DNA of 36,727 bases. Origin: JAZKGA01 sp040386235. GTDB taxonomy: Bacteria; Pseudomonadota; Alphaproteobacteria; Micavibrionales; Micavibrionaceae. The notes below the pieces were generated by a model, which searched no databases, was not told where the DNA came from, and worked only from the letters and a program-made list of their open reading frames with translations. This document shows positions 31,072 through 36,727 of this stretch, in pieces (positions within the stretch are counted from its first letter, which is position 1; the number at the start of each line of letters is the position of its first letter). The position numbers were made by a program, and so were the translations under genes. The stretch spans positions 1 through 36,727 of the forward strand of contig JAZKGA010000005.1 of the NCBI GenBank assembly GCA_040386235.1, read 5' to 3'.

Positions 31072-31448
31072 GATAGCAGCTGGTGAAGTTCACCTAATAA
31101 AAATTTCAGATTCTGTTTGTAGTGGATGCCAGGGTCAGACCACAGCAGTTCCATAAACGTGAAGGCTTCCGATGGCAAAACCACAAAGCGTTTTTCCCCG
31201 CTGGCTGGATAGATAGTCAGGTTGAATCTGACCAGCACTTCCTGAGCGAAGACCCTACATTTTGCGTCCACTATTTCAGCCAGGTCATTCAGTTCGGGCG
31301 CTTTGGGAAGGTTGGCCACTTCCGTCAGTAGTTCCACCAGCTGATACTGAAGTCCCACCCCGAGGCTGAAGCGGACGCGCCCTGTGGCCGTCCGCTTCAC
31401 CACGTATTTCCTGGCCTTTTTAGTCCGCTGGTTCAGGCGCTGAATCAT
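31068..31448 (-). CDS. early protein, unknown
   Basis: 126 aa from the ATG at 31448 (MIQRLNQRTKKARKYVVKRT), which overlaps the ATPase gene end by 29 nt; the longer frame is less likely. A basic N-terminus, then VGLQYQLVELLTEVANLP and VRFNLTIYPASGEKRF. Not recognised. Confidence 0.5.
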   Translation of the reverse strand: MIQRLNQRTKKARKYVVKRTATGRVRFSLGVGLQYQLVELLTEVANLPKAPELNDLAEIVDAKCRVFAQEVLVRFNLTIYPASGEKRFVVLPSEAFTFMELLWSDPGIHYKQNLKFLLGELHQLLS

Positions 31449-32226
31449 GTAGGCGGGCTGTGTCAGTGAAAGATATTTCAGCCGTTCCTGCGGCCTTTTT
31501 TGCCTTCCCTTTGGGCTTTGTCTCAAAGGGTGGTTCCTGCGGCCCTGGCATTGTCTTTTTGGGCGGGTAAATCTGGAAAGGTTCTGTGGCCCCAAACCGT
31601 GAACGGCTGACGGCCACGCCGTCTTTCACATAAGTTTTGATGTCCACCATGTATTCAATTCCCTGAGCGTGGACGCCTTCAGGCACGTCCCCTTTGGACC
31701 AGGAAATGATAATGAACGCCTTTTTGGGGAAAGATTCGATTAGGATTTTGTACTGGTCTTTGGTCAGCTTCATGTATTGGAGCGAATCAATTACCACGAT
31801 ACGCGGCCCCCGCTTCATGCCAATAATTTGCAACATTTCGCTAAAGGTGTGACGGTCCCCGAGCATGAAGGAAGACTTTTCCAGGCTTCCCATGTCGCAA
31901 CGGATGAAGGCGTCCTGGATGGACTTTCCTTCCCCCTCTTCTGAGCTATTGTAGTACACTTTCCCGAGCATGGCCAGCGCCTTACACAGCAGCATGACAA
32001 AGGTGGTTTTTCCTGAACCACTCTTCCCATACACTATCATTTTGAAGTTCTCTTCTGGCTGGCCAATGAACTTCACCCACTCTTCCGTCAGGCCGATGAT
32101 TTTGTATTTGTTCTTTAGGACTGAGTGGACGCCCACCAGGCGGGGAAGCGGTTTCTTTGGCTCCTTTGGCGTTCTCAGTTTTTCAGCAATTTTGGCCAGT
32201 TGCGGGCCATCGGTCATCTTAGTCAT
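31420..32226 (-). CDS. RecA/RadA-like P-loop ATPase
   Basis: 268 aa from the ATG at 32226 (MTKMTDGPQLAKIAEKL), immediately after the preceding stop. Walker A YGKSGSGKTTFVMLLCKALA (about residue 70), EEGEGKS following strand 2, Walker B PRIVVIDSLQYMKLT (about 140) with the Asp-Ser of RecA-type proteins, and a sensor-like AFIIISWSKGD. Looks like the RecA/DnaB/RadA fold seen in phage replication ATPases. The C-terminus is basic/Pro-rich (KKTMPGPQEPP, KGKAKKAAG). Possibly loads replication or recombination proteins during replicative transposition. Confidence 0.7.
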   Translation of the reverse strand: MTKMTDGPQLAKIAEKLRTPKEPKKPLPRLVGVHSVLKNKYKIIGLTEEWVKFIGQPEENFKMIVYGKSGSGKTTFVMLLCKALAMLGKVYYNSSEEGEGKSIQDAFIRCDMGSLEKSSFMLGDRHTFSEMLQIIGMKRGPRIVVIDSLQYMKLTKDQYKILIESFPKKAFIIISWSKGDVPEGVHAQGIEYMVDIKTYVKDGVAVSRSRFGATEPFQIYPPKKTMPGPQEPPFETKPKGKAKKAAGTAEISFTDTARLHDSAPEPAD

Positions 32227-32227
32227 C

Positions 32228-32596
32228 TTAGGCGTTTTGAGCGTTGTTTGAAAGGTAGGATTCACGGCGGGCGCGGCACAGGGCGCAATTATCTGAAGAG
32301 TTATGGCCGCCGTCATAGAATTCCGCCCCTTCCACATCTTCCGCCGTGTAGAAGCCGCAGGCGCTGACGGTGGCCCCTTCCGCGAAGTAGTGCCATTTGG
32401 TATTAGCCAGCTTCACCGGAATCCAGCCAGTGGAAGCCGCCGTGGCGGCTTCCTGGTCAGGCTGCTGGTTCAGCACAGCATTTTGAAATTCTTTTTGGGA
32501 CATCATGCGGCGGTCCTGGTCTAAAATAGCCATTTGAATGAAGTGGTGAGCGTAAAAGGGATAGTGAGGAAAGTACATTTTGACGAAATCCGCCAT
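32228..32596 (-). CDS. small Cys-rich protein, possible zinc-binding
   Basis: 122 aa from the ATG at 32596, 2 nt after the MuB-like stop (an ATG at 32614 would overlap). Pieces: YFPHYPFYAHHFIQMAILDQD (N-terminal), then WHYFAEGATVSACGFYTAEDV, and SDNCALCRARRES. The C-x2-C pair plus the earlier Cys/His could bind zinc. It sits between two ATPase genes, so it may be an adaptor of the transposition/replication machinery. Confidence 0.5.
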   Translation of the reverse strand: MADFVKMYFPHYPFYAHHFIQMAILDQDRRMMSQKEFQNAVLNQQPDQEAATAASTGWIPVKLANTKWHYFAEGATVSACGFYTAEDVEGAEFYDGGHNSSDNCALCRARRESYLSNNAQNA

Positions 32597-32597
32597 G

Positions 32598-33494
32598 TTA
32601 TTTTTGGGGTCCATTGTCGAGGGCTTCACGGTCTGATTTTCCTTTGGCCAGTGTGCTGAAAAGCGTTCCATAGTCACGGCAGTGCGCCACCAGCTGCGCC
32701 ACGTCTGAACGGCTAGTGATGCCGTAGGCGGCGCAAATGGTCACAGCGTCCGCCATGTCAATTCCTGCGCTCAGCATCAGCGGCGCGGCCCCGAAACGCC
32801 GCAGCACCTGCGGGAAAGATTCAATGTTCTTTTCTGCCTTTATCCGCAGCTGGTTCAGGAAGCCATTGGCCCCGATGATGACCACACCAGCACGGTATTC
32901 CACCAGGTCATACAGGTCTTTGATGAAGCCCACGGCCAGGCGCTTTTTCAGCATGGTTTCCATTTCGTCAAAGATGACCAGCGGGCTGGCTTCCCGCCCG
33001 AGCTTGTCAGCCACCAGGCGGATGACCGTGTTATTGTCCCCGTGTGCCATCACGCCCACCACTTCAGCCAGCTTCAGCACCATCATGCGGGGCGTCATGC
33101 TATTGGAACACTTCACCACGTAGGTGGCCGCAGGGAAGAGGCGCTGAAATTCCGTCAGGGTGAAGGTCTTTCCCGCGCCTGTGTTGCCGTCCACAATGGA
33201 AGCGCCTGCGTTCTTCTTAGCCTGAGCAAGCGCAAACATGATGTCCGTGTAATTGCGGGTTTCAAACACTTCAGCGGTCATCCCTAGAAACTGCTGAATC
33301 TTGCGGAAGTGCTGGTCCCCGATGGCCACCGTTCCACCTTTCACGGGCACGGCGTTGTAAGTACCGTTCACAATGGCGGACAGGTAGCCAGCGGAAACGC
33401 CCGTCAGGTCTTTCAGTTTGTTCTGGCTAATGCCATTGGTGGCCATGTAGGCAATGAGGGCGTCAGCAATTTGCTGTTTGTGAGAATCTAACAT
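32598..33494 (-). CDS. MuB-like AAA+ transposition protein
   Basis: 298 aa. N-terminal HTH (QNKLKDLTGVSAGYLSAIVNG, about 20-45), as in Mu B. AAA+ core: Walker A SIVDGNTGAGKTFTL (about 110), Walker B SPLVIFDEMETML (about 170), a sensor region GVVIIGANGFLNQ (about 205), and an arginine-finger-like LRRFGAAP. A C-terminal helical domain follows (ADAVTICAAYGITSRSDVAQ). It binds DNA, selects the target and activates the transposase. Mu B is 312 aa. Directly follows the transposase gene, as in Mu. Confidence 0.85.
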   Translation of the reverse strand: MLDSHKQQIADALIAYMATNGISQNKLKDLTGVSAGYLSAIVNGTYNAVPVKGGTVAIGDQHFRKIQQFLGMTAEVFETRNYTDIMFALAQAKKNAGASIVDGNTGAGKTFTLTEFQRLFPAATYVVKCSNSMTPRMMVLKLAEVVGVMAHGDNNTVIRLVADKLGREASPLVIFDEMETMLKKRLAVGFIKDLYDLVEYRAGVVIIGANGFLNQLRIKAEKNIESFPQVLRRFGAAPLMLSAGIDMADAVTICAAYGITSRSDVAQLVAHCRDYGTLFSTLAKGKSDREALDNGPQK

Positions 33495-33527
33495 GATGTA
33501 ATTTTGAAAAAGGTTTGGTTTGAATGG

Positions 33528-33559
33528 CCCGTCACGGTTGCACCCGTGGCGGGTTTTTT
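33528..33559 (+). terminator. hairpin between transposase and MuB-like genes
   Basis: CCCGTCACGG, loop TTGCAC, CCGTGGCGGG, then six T's on the plus strand. It would terminate rightward (antisense) transcripts; leftward it has no T-run. It may adjust MuB levels or stop antisense RNA from entering the transposase gene. Confidence 0.6.
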
Positions 33560-35687
33560 ATTGGTCGAAAGACACGTTTTTCAGGAAGTTGCTTTTGGCG
33601 GCCCTGTCATCCAGGCCGCCGATGTTGAGCGGTCCCGAGTTCGGCAGCTTGCGGGGTTTCGGCGCGGTTTCCTGAGCGGCCAGGAAGTCCGCTTCAGCTG
33701 CGGATTCCACGTCTTTAGGTAGCCAGCGGTGGCCCATTTTCAGCGCCTCTTCAGCGTCCATCAGTCGGCTGGTCCTGTCCGTCTGTTTCACTATGATGGA
33801 TTGCGCCTGGTCCTTTTTGACCGTCAGGCGGACATTGATTTCCGCCCGAGTGGTGGACGTGTGGTCCATGATGGCGCGGGGCATGGCCTTTTTGCTGACG
33901 GCGAATCCCACGAACCGTTTGTCTTCCCCGAGATACAGCGCCACACGGTCCCCAATGGCTTCAGGGTCATACTTCACCCAAAAGGATTCACCCACAAAGC
34001 GGCTGTGGAAGGCCAGGTCAGGGACCATTTCCGTGACGCCTGCGGTGAACATCCCGTCCACCTCTTCCACGGCTTCAAACACGTAATCACGGCCGTCCTT
34101 CCGCATCCGTAGGCCATCCTTCCGGTATTGGATAGGCTGGTCTTTCCACATCCAGAACGCTTCCACTTCATCTTCAGCGGTCATGTACTGCGGCTGTGGG
34201 TTTTCGCTGGCCAGATACCGCTGTTTGGGGCTTTTGCCGTCCTTTCCTGGTGTGTTATTCCAGATATGTAGTTCCTTTTCAGCCTGAGCAATACAGCCGT
34301 CCAGGTCAGGCAGGTTTTCCACAAATTCTTTGGTCATCACGTCCAGATTTTCCCGGCTATTCATCGAACGGGACCGGATGTTCTGGCCAGTGAAGTTCAA
34401 ATCCGCCTTCATAATCATCGTTTGAAGACGTTTGAACACCCCTTCAATGGTCTTTGACTGGCCGTTGTATGGCATGGCCTTATAGTGAAGGCCCGCCATT
34501 CCTTTGAAGAAAGCCAGGTTGCTGCGGTCCCCGTCATAGAGGAATTGAAACGGCCTCACACCACCAGCCACGCGGGTGGCCATGCGGACGGCTTTGGCCA
34601 CTTCCAGGTAATTTTCAGTTTCTGAGAATGACCAGCCCAAAAACATTTCAGACGCCACGTCCATCACGGCCAGCACCTTCAATTGTGCGCTGATTCCCTT
34701 GCTGGTCCGGTAACGCTTGTTCACTTTGGTCCCGTCAATGACCCACTGGACATCCCGTCCCGTTGGTTTGCTACAAATCATAGTGTATTCAAATTTGGAT
34801 TTCCAGGATTCAAAGCCGTGACGCGCCATCCACCAAAGCGGCTGAACGTCTTTGGCCATCAGCTGATTTTTCACGGTGCCCGTGGTCACTTCCTTCCAGT
34901 CCGTTGGCCCGAGTTTCGCCCGAGTGAAGGCCGCATCATTGAACCAGGTGGCCACCATATCAAAACCCGGTTTGCGCGGGTCAGAAAACAGTTCCACCAG
35001 GTAGTCCAGCTGTTCTTCCCCAACCTTCCGGCTTATGGTGTTGCCCCATGCTTTGGAAATCACACAGGCCGCGCCTTCCGCTTTGTACTCCTTAATCTTC
35101 GCCACCAGTTTGGCGTAATTGGTGGGCAGCTTCACGCCGTCCGCTTTGAAGACGGTGGCACAAGCTGAATAGAAATCCTGAGTGGTCAGGAAACTGGCAT
35201 TGATGGCCAGCCTGGCTTCCTTTTTCTTCCATTGCGGGTCACTCATGAAAGCCAGCCACCGGCAAGCCTGGCCGTATTCTTTGACGTACTCTTCAGGTAG
35301 TCCGCTGAGCTTCTTTGTAAGGACTTCACCTGTGTCCAGGTCCGTCACTTCCCGTTCGATTTTATACGCCCGTAGGATGTTGCGGTCCCACTCGGGAACC
35401 GTTGGCAGTAGTTTGCGAAGGGTGGCCAGCTGGTCACGCTTCAGCATCCATGTCAGAGGGTCCACCCCGTCAGTGATGACGGCCTGGACCTGGCTGCGCT
35501 TATCTTCTGGTAAGCTGTCGAACAAATACAAGCTGAAGCGGGCATCCTGCGGGTCTGGAATAGCCATAATCCCGCGCCATGAAGCGCGTTTGGCTGAAAT
35601 ATTGGCCTGAACGCCACGGGCTTGATACCCGAGCTTTTCAAAGTCCTTTATTTCCAGGTACAGGGTGTTATTATCTAGTAGCCGCAC
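33558..35687 (-). CDS. DDE transposase (MuA-like)
   Basis: 709 aa (Mu A is 663). N-terminal region with DNA-binding (about 1-260), containing SGLPEEYVKEYG-type helices. Catalytic RNase-H-like core: first Asp in QWVIDGTKV (about 317), second in FLYDGDRSN (about 384), Glu in GQSKTIEGVFKR (about 414). The Glu lies only 30 residues after the second Asp, much shorter than the about 55 in Mu A. Beta-barrel domain (about 560-620) and a C-terminal, MuB-activating-type part (EAALKMGHRW-like helices and acidic end). It cuts the phage ends and joins them to target DNA. Confidence 0.9.
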   Translation of the reverse strand: MRLLDNNTLYLEIKDFEKLGYQARGVQANISAKRASWRGIMAIPDPQDARFSLYLFDSLPEDKRSQVQAVITDGVDPLTWMLKRDQLATLRKLLPTVPEWDRNILRAYKIEREVTDLDTGEVLTKKLSGLPEEYVKEYGQACRWLAFMSDPQWKKKEARLAINASFLTTQDFYSACATVFKADGVKLPTNYAKLVAKIKEYKAEGAACVISKAWGNTISRKVGEEQLDYLVELFSDPRKPGFDMVATWFNDAAFTRAKLGPTDWKEVTTGTVKNQLMAKDVQPLWWMARHGFESWKSKFEYTMICSKPTGRDVQWVIDGTKVNKRYRTSKGISAQLKVLAVMDVASEMFLGWSFSETENYLEVAKAVRMATRVAGGVRPFQFLYDGDRSNLAFFKGMAGLHYKAMPYNGQSKTIEGVFKRLQTMIMKADLNFTGQNIRSRSMNSRENLDVMTKEFVENLPDLDGCIAQAEKELHIWNNTPGKDGKSPKQRYLASENPQPQYMTAEDEVEAFWMWKDQPIQYRKDGLRMRKDGRDYVFEAVEEVDGMFTAGVTEMVPDLAFHSRFVGESFWVKYDPEAIGDRVALYLGEDKRFVGFAVSKKAMPRAIMDHTSTTRAEINVRLTVKKDQAQSIIVKQTDRTSRLMDAEEALKMGHRWLPKDVESAAEADFLAAQETAPKPRKLPNSGPLNIGGLDDRAAKSNFLKNVSFDQ

Positions 35688-35698
35688 AGCTGTGGGGA

Positions 35699-35896
35699 TT
35701 ATTGGGCTGGTTGCTCAGTGCTGCGCTTTTGGACCAGCGCCACCAGGTCATTCAGGACCGCTTCATTGTTGCGGGCACCCTTCGCAATCTTCAGAACCGT
35801 GTCCTGAGCTAGTCCGTGGGCTGTGGCTACAGTAGTTAAGTCCCCGTACTTCTTTCCTTCCTGGACAATCTTGACTTTTTCTTCTTTGGTAAGCAT
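35699..35896 (-). CDS. small HTH regulator (Ner/repressor candidate)
   Basis: 65 aa, the first gene of the early operon. A helix-turn-helix covers about 18-42: GDLTTVATAHGLAQDTVLKIAKG. It lies 30 bp from the operator array (35924-35997). By position and size it resembles Mu Ner, which represses early transcription, and it is the best candidate in this window for the protein that binds the repeats. Mu's c repressor has no counterpart here. It overlaps nothing and precedes the transposase by 11 bp. Confidence 0.65.
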   Translation of the reverse strand: MLTKEEKVKIVQEGKKYGDLTTVATAHGLAQDTVLKIAKGARNNEAVLNDLVALVQKRSTEQPAQ

Positions 35897-35923
35897 GGCG
35901 CTTTATTTAATTGATGAAGTGTT

Positions 35924-35997
35924 AAACCTGGACAAACCTACGGCGCAAACCTGGACACATCCAAAAACCTGGACACAGCAAAGCCACATTCTGGACA
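35924..35997 (-). promoter_or_regulatory. early operator array, four repeats
   Basis: AAACCTGGACA (TGTCCAGGTTT on the minus strand) at 35924-35934, 35947-35957 and 35965-35975, and an imperfect copy (CATTCTGGACA) at 35987-35997. Starts are spaced 23, 18 and 22 bp, about two helical turns. The array overlaps the early promoter. It has the same repeat and the same orientation relative to transcription as the array at 24886-24950. Confidence 0.85.
35933..35967 (-). promoter_or_regulatory. early leftward promoter
   Basis: On the minus strand TTTTTGG (35961-35967, -33 region) and TAGGTTTG (35933-35940, -7) with a spacer of about 20 nt. The predicted start is near 35926, giving a leader of about 30 nt to the ATG at 35896. 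The sequence around the -7 box is identical, over about 20 bp, with the promoter of the moron-like cassette. Confidence 0.8.
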
Positions 35998-36000
35998 TAA

Positions 36001-36430
36001 GCTCCGCAACGTGCTGACTTTGAATTACATTTTTTTCTTGAATATTCAGTCCCGAGCGGCTGAACAATCCAATTTTGAAGCCATCAAAGCCTGAACGTGG
36101 CAAAATGCCACCGCTGTCCACGGATGGCCACAAGCTACGCCCGAAAGAATTGTACTTTGACCGTTTCACCCTTTTGACCGCCCGAGTGCTAACAGAAGTG
36201 CTAACAGAAGTGCTAACAGAAGCCAGTTTGAACACCCCAAAAGGACACATTTTGGCCCCAAACGGTCATTCCACGGACAGGATGGACACTGGCCACGGCC
36301 AGGACGGACAAAACCCGCCTGGATGCTGATTGGCCCGTTTTCCGCCTTCCTGAGCGTTTCCGCCACGTTTCGCCACCACCACAGCGTCCTGAAGCCTGTT
36401 TGGCCCGCTAACGCAATAAATGGCCACAAA
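36001..36430. other. non-coding stretch upstream of the early operator
   Basis: No convincing gene. It holds a 12-bp tandem triplication (36185-36220) and a leftward terminator at its far end. ORFs on either strand of 84-120 aa read as low-complexity or Pro/Gly/Trp strings, and they contain the tandem repeat in translation (VLTEVLTEVLTEA). It may be the enhancer/end region, equivalent to the Mu left-end and IAS region. Confidence 0.5.
36185..36220. repeat. 12-bp tandem repeat, three copies
   Basis: AGTGCTAACAGA repeated three times without interruption. The core TGCTAACA is a near-palindrome (TGYTARCA). The period is close to one helical turn plus, which would place identical faces along one side. 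Possible protein-binding sites near the phage end. Confidence 0.7.
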
Positions 36431-36471
36431 AAAGCCCGTTTGAACGCCTTTTAAGGCATGTTCAAACGGGC
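36428..36471 (-). terminator. leftward terminator near the phage end
   Basis: A long inverted repeat GCCCGTTTGAAC...GTTCAAACGGGC with an inner GCCTT/AAGGC, followed on the minus strand by six T's. It would block host transcription from entering the phage early region from the right, insulating the early promoter in a lysogen. Confidence 0.75.
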
Positions 36472-36558
36472 CAATCCCAATTTCCAGCTTTCCAGGGGTT
36501 ATCCAGCCAGGCCAGTCCAAGCCCAATCCAAGCCCCGTCCCAATTTCTATCCCTTTCG

Positions 36559-36575
36559 TTTTTTCGCAAATTTTT
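36559..36575. repeat. candidate phage-end site, copy 1
   Basis: TTTTTTCGCAAATTTTT. Copy 2 begins 60 bp further on, and a part-copy (ATCAAATTTTT) at 36670-36680. Mu right-end sites have the form GTTTTCGCATTTAT..., so this fits a MuA-type site in the outward orientation. Confidence 0.5.
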
Positions 36576-36618
36576 GGGAATTGTGGATAAATGGGGCTTA
36601 ACAGGGCATCCAGGCCGG

Positions 36619-36634
36619 TTTTTCGCAAATTTTT
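36619..36634. repeat. candidate phage-end site, copy 2
   Basis: TTTTTCGCAAATTTTT, identical core to copy 1. Beyond it, the sequence ATCAAATTTTTACA (36670-36683) would end in CA, as Mu-like ends do; the phage terminus may be near 36683. Bases 36684-36727 could then be host DNA; on the minus strand they read as an open frame (GVLFQPEDRSARQA). Confidence 0.45.
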
Positions 36635-36727
36635 ATTAATGATAAATCTATCCTTTTTGTTCTACCCCCATCAAATTTTTACAGCGGCTTGCCTAGCACT
36701 ACGGTCTTCAGGCTGGAACAGTACACC

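Noticed and set aside
36075..36329. Rightward ORF of 84 codons containing VLTEVLTEVLTEA
   Set aside because: The repeat in the protein is only the translation of the 12-bp tandem repeat; no start signal or family resemblance.
11455..36471. Recurring GTTTGAAC/GTTCAAAC motif (for example 14336, 18490, 36438)
   Set aside because: It occurs in coding DNA, hairpins and gaps without regular spacing or orientation; I could not link it to one function.
36266..36628. Leftward ORF of 120 codons near the right edge
   Set aside because: It reads through the inverted repeat of the terminator and gives Gly/Leu/Trp-rich low-complexity protein (GLGLGLDWPGW). It lies in the non-coding end region.
1..36727. 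CRISPR array, insertion sequence or diversity-generating retroelement
   Set aside because: No regularly spaced 25-40 bp repeats, no IS-type transposase besides the MuA-like one, and no reverse transcriptase.
177..36727. Five-base target-site duplication flanking the phage
   Set aside because: I compared the 5 bases beside TG/CA candidates at both edges and found no match, so termini remain unproven.

Overview
The window holds most or all of a Mu-like transposable phage (prophage), a contractile-tailed myovirus. The host is most likely a member of the Bacteroidota. The clearest promoter pair has the Bacteroidota form (TTTG at -33, TAnnTTTG at -7), most starts lack a Shine-Dalgarno sequence, and several proteins resemble families I associate with Bacteroidota prophages (DUF6046-like, DUF2586-like sheath, gp16-like). 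No host genus can be named from sequence alone. In Mu terms the map is reversed: the early/transposase end is at the right of the window (about 36.7 kb) and the tail-fibre end is at the left (about 0.3 kb).

Right end (35.9-36.7 kb): a non-coding stretch with AT-rich repeats that look like transposase end-binding sites, a strong leftward terminator, a 12-bp tandem triplication and an operator/promoter array. Early operon, leftward (35.9 to 26.6 kb): a small HTH regulator, a DDE transposase (MuA-like), its AAA+ partner (MuB-like), a small Cys-rich protein, a second RecA-like P-loop ATPase, several unknown small proteins, a Gam-like DNA-end-protection protein, a DUF3850/ASCH-like protein, a gp16-like protein and a membrane protein.

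Moron-like cassette, rightward (24.85-26.6 kb): a 432-aa orphan protein and a small membrane/coiled-coil protein, bracketed by two almost identical terminators. Its promoter/operator is nearly a copy of the one in front of the early operon, so one regulator probably controls both.

Head/packaging cassette, rightward (18.0-24.85 kb): small and large terminase, gp36-like connector, a fused portal-MuF protein, gpG-like protein and four small connector or completion candidates. Diverging from it across about 170 bp is the leftward late operon (17.8 to 0.4 kb): prohead protease/scaffold, major capsid protein, lysis cassette (holin candidates, exported CHAP endolysin, unimolecular spanin), a protein with a histone-H1-like tail, sheath, tube, tail-assembly chaperones with a programmed -1 frameshift, tape measure, baseplate hub/spike/wedge proteins, three fibre/spike proteins and a collar-type fibre. 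The left 211 bases carry the start of another leftward gene that runs off the window; it may be host or phage.

The most striking genome-wide signals are an apparent complete absence of GATC in 36.7 kb (read by eye), a strong excess of the hexamer CCCGAG/CTCGGG on both strands, and the duplicated promoter/operator array. All family assignments come from recognising motifs and gene order; no searches were run.
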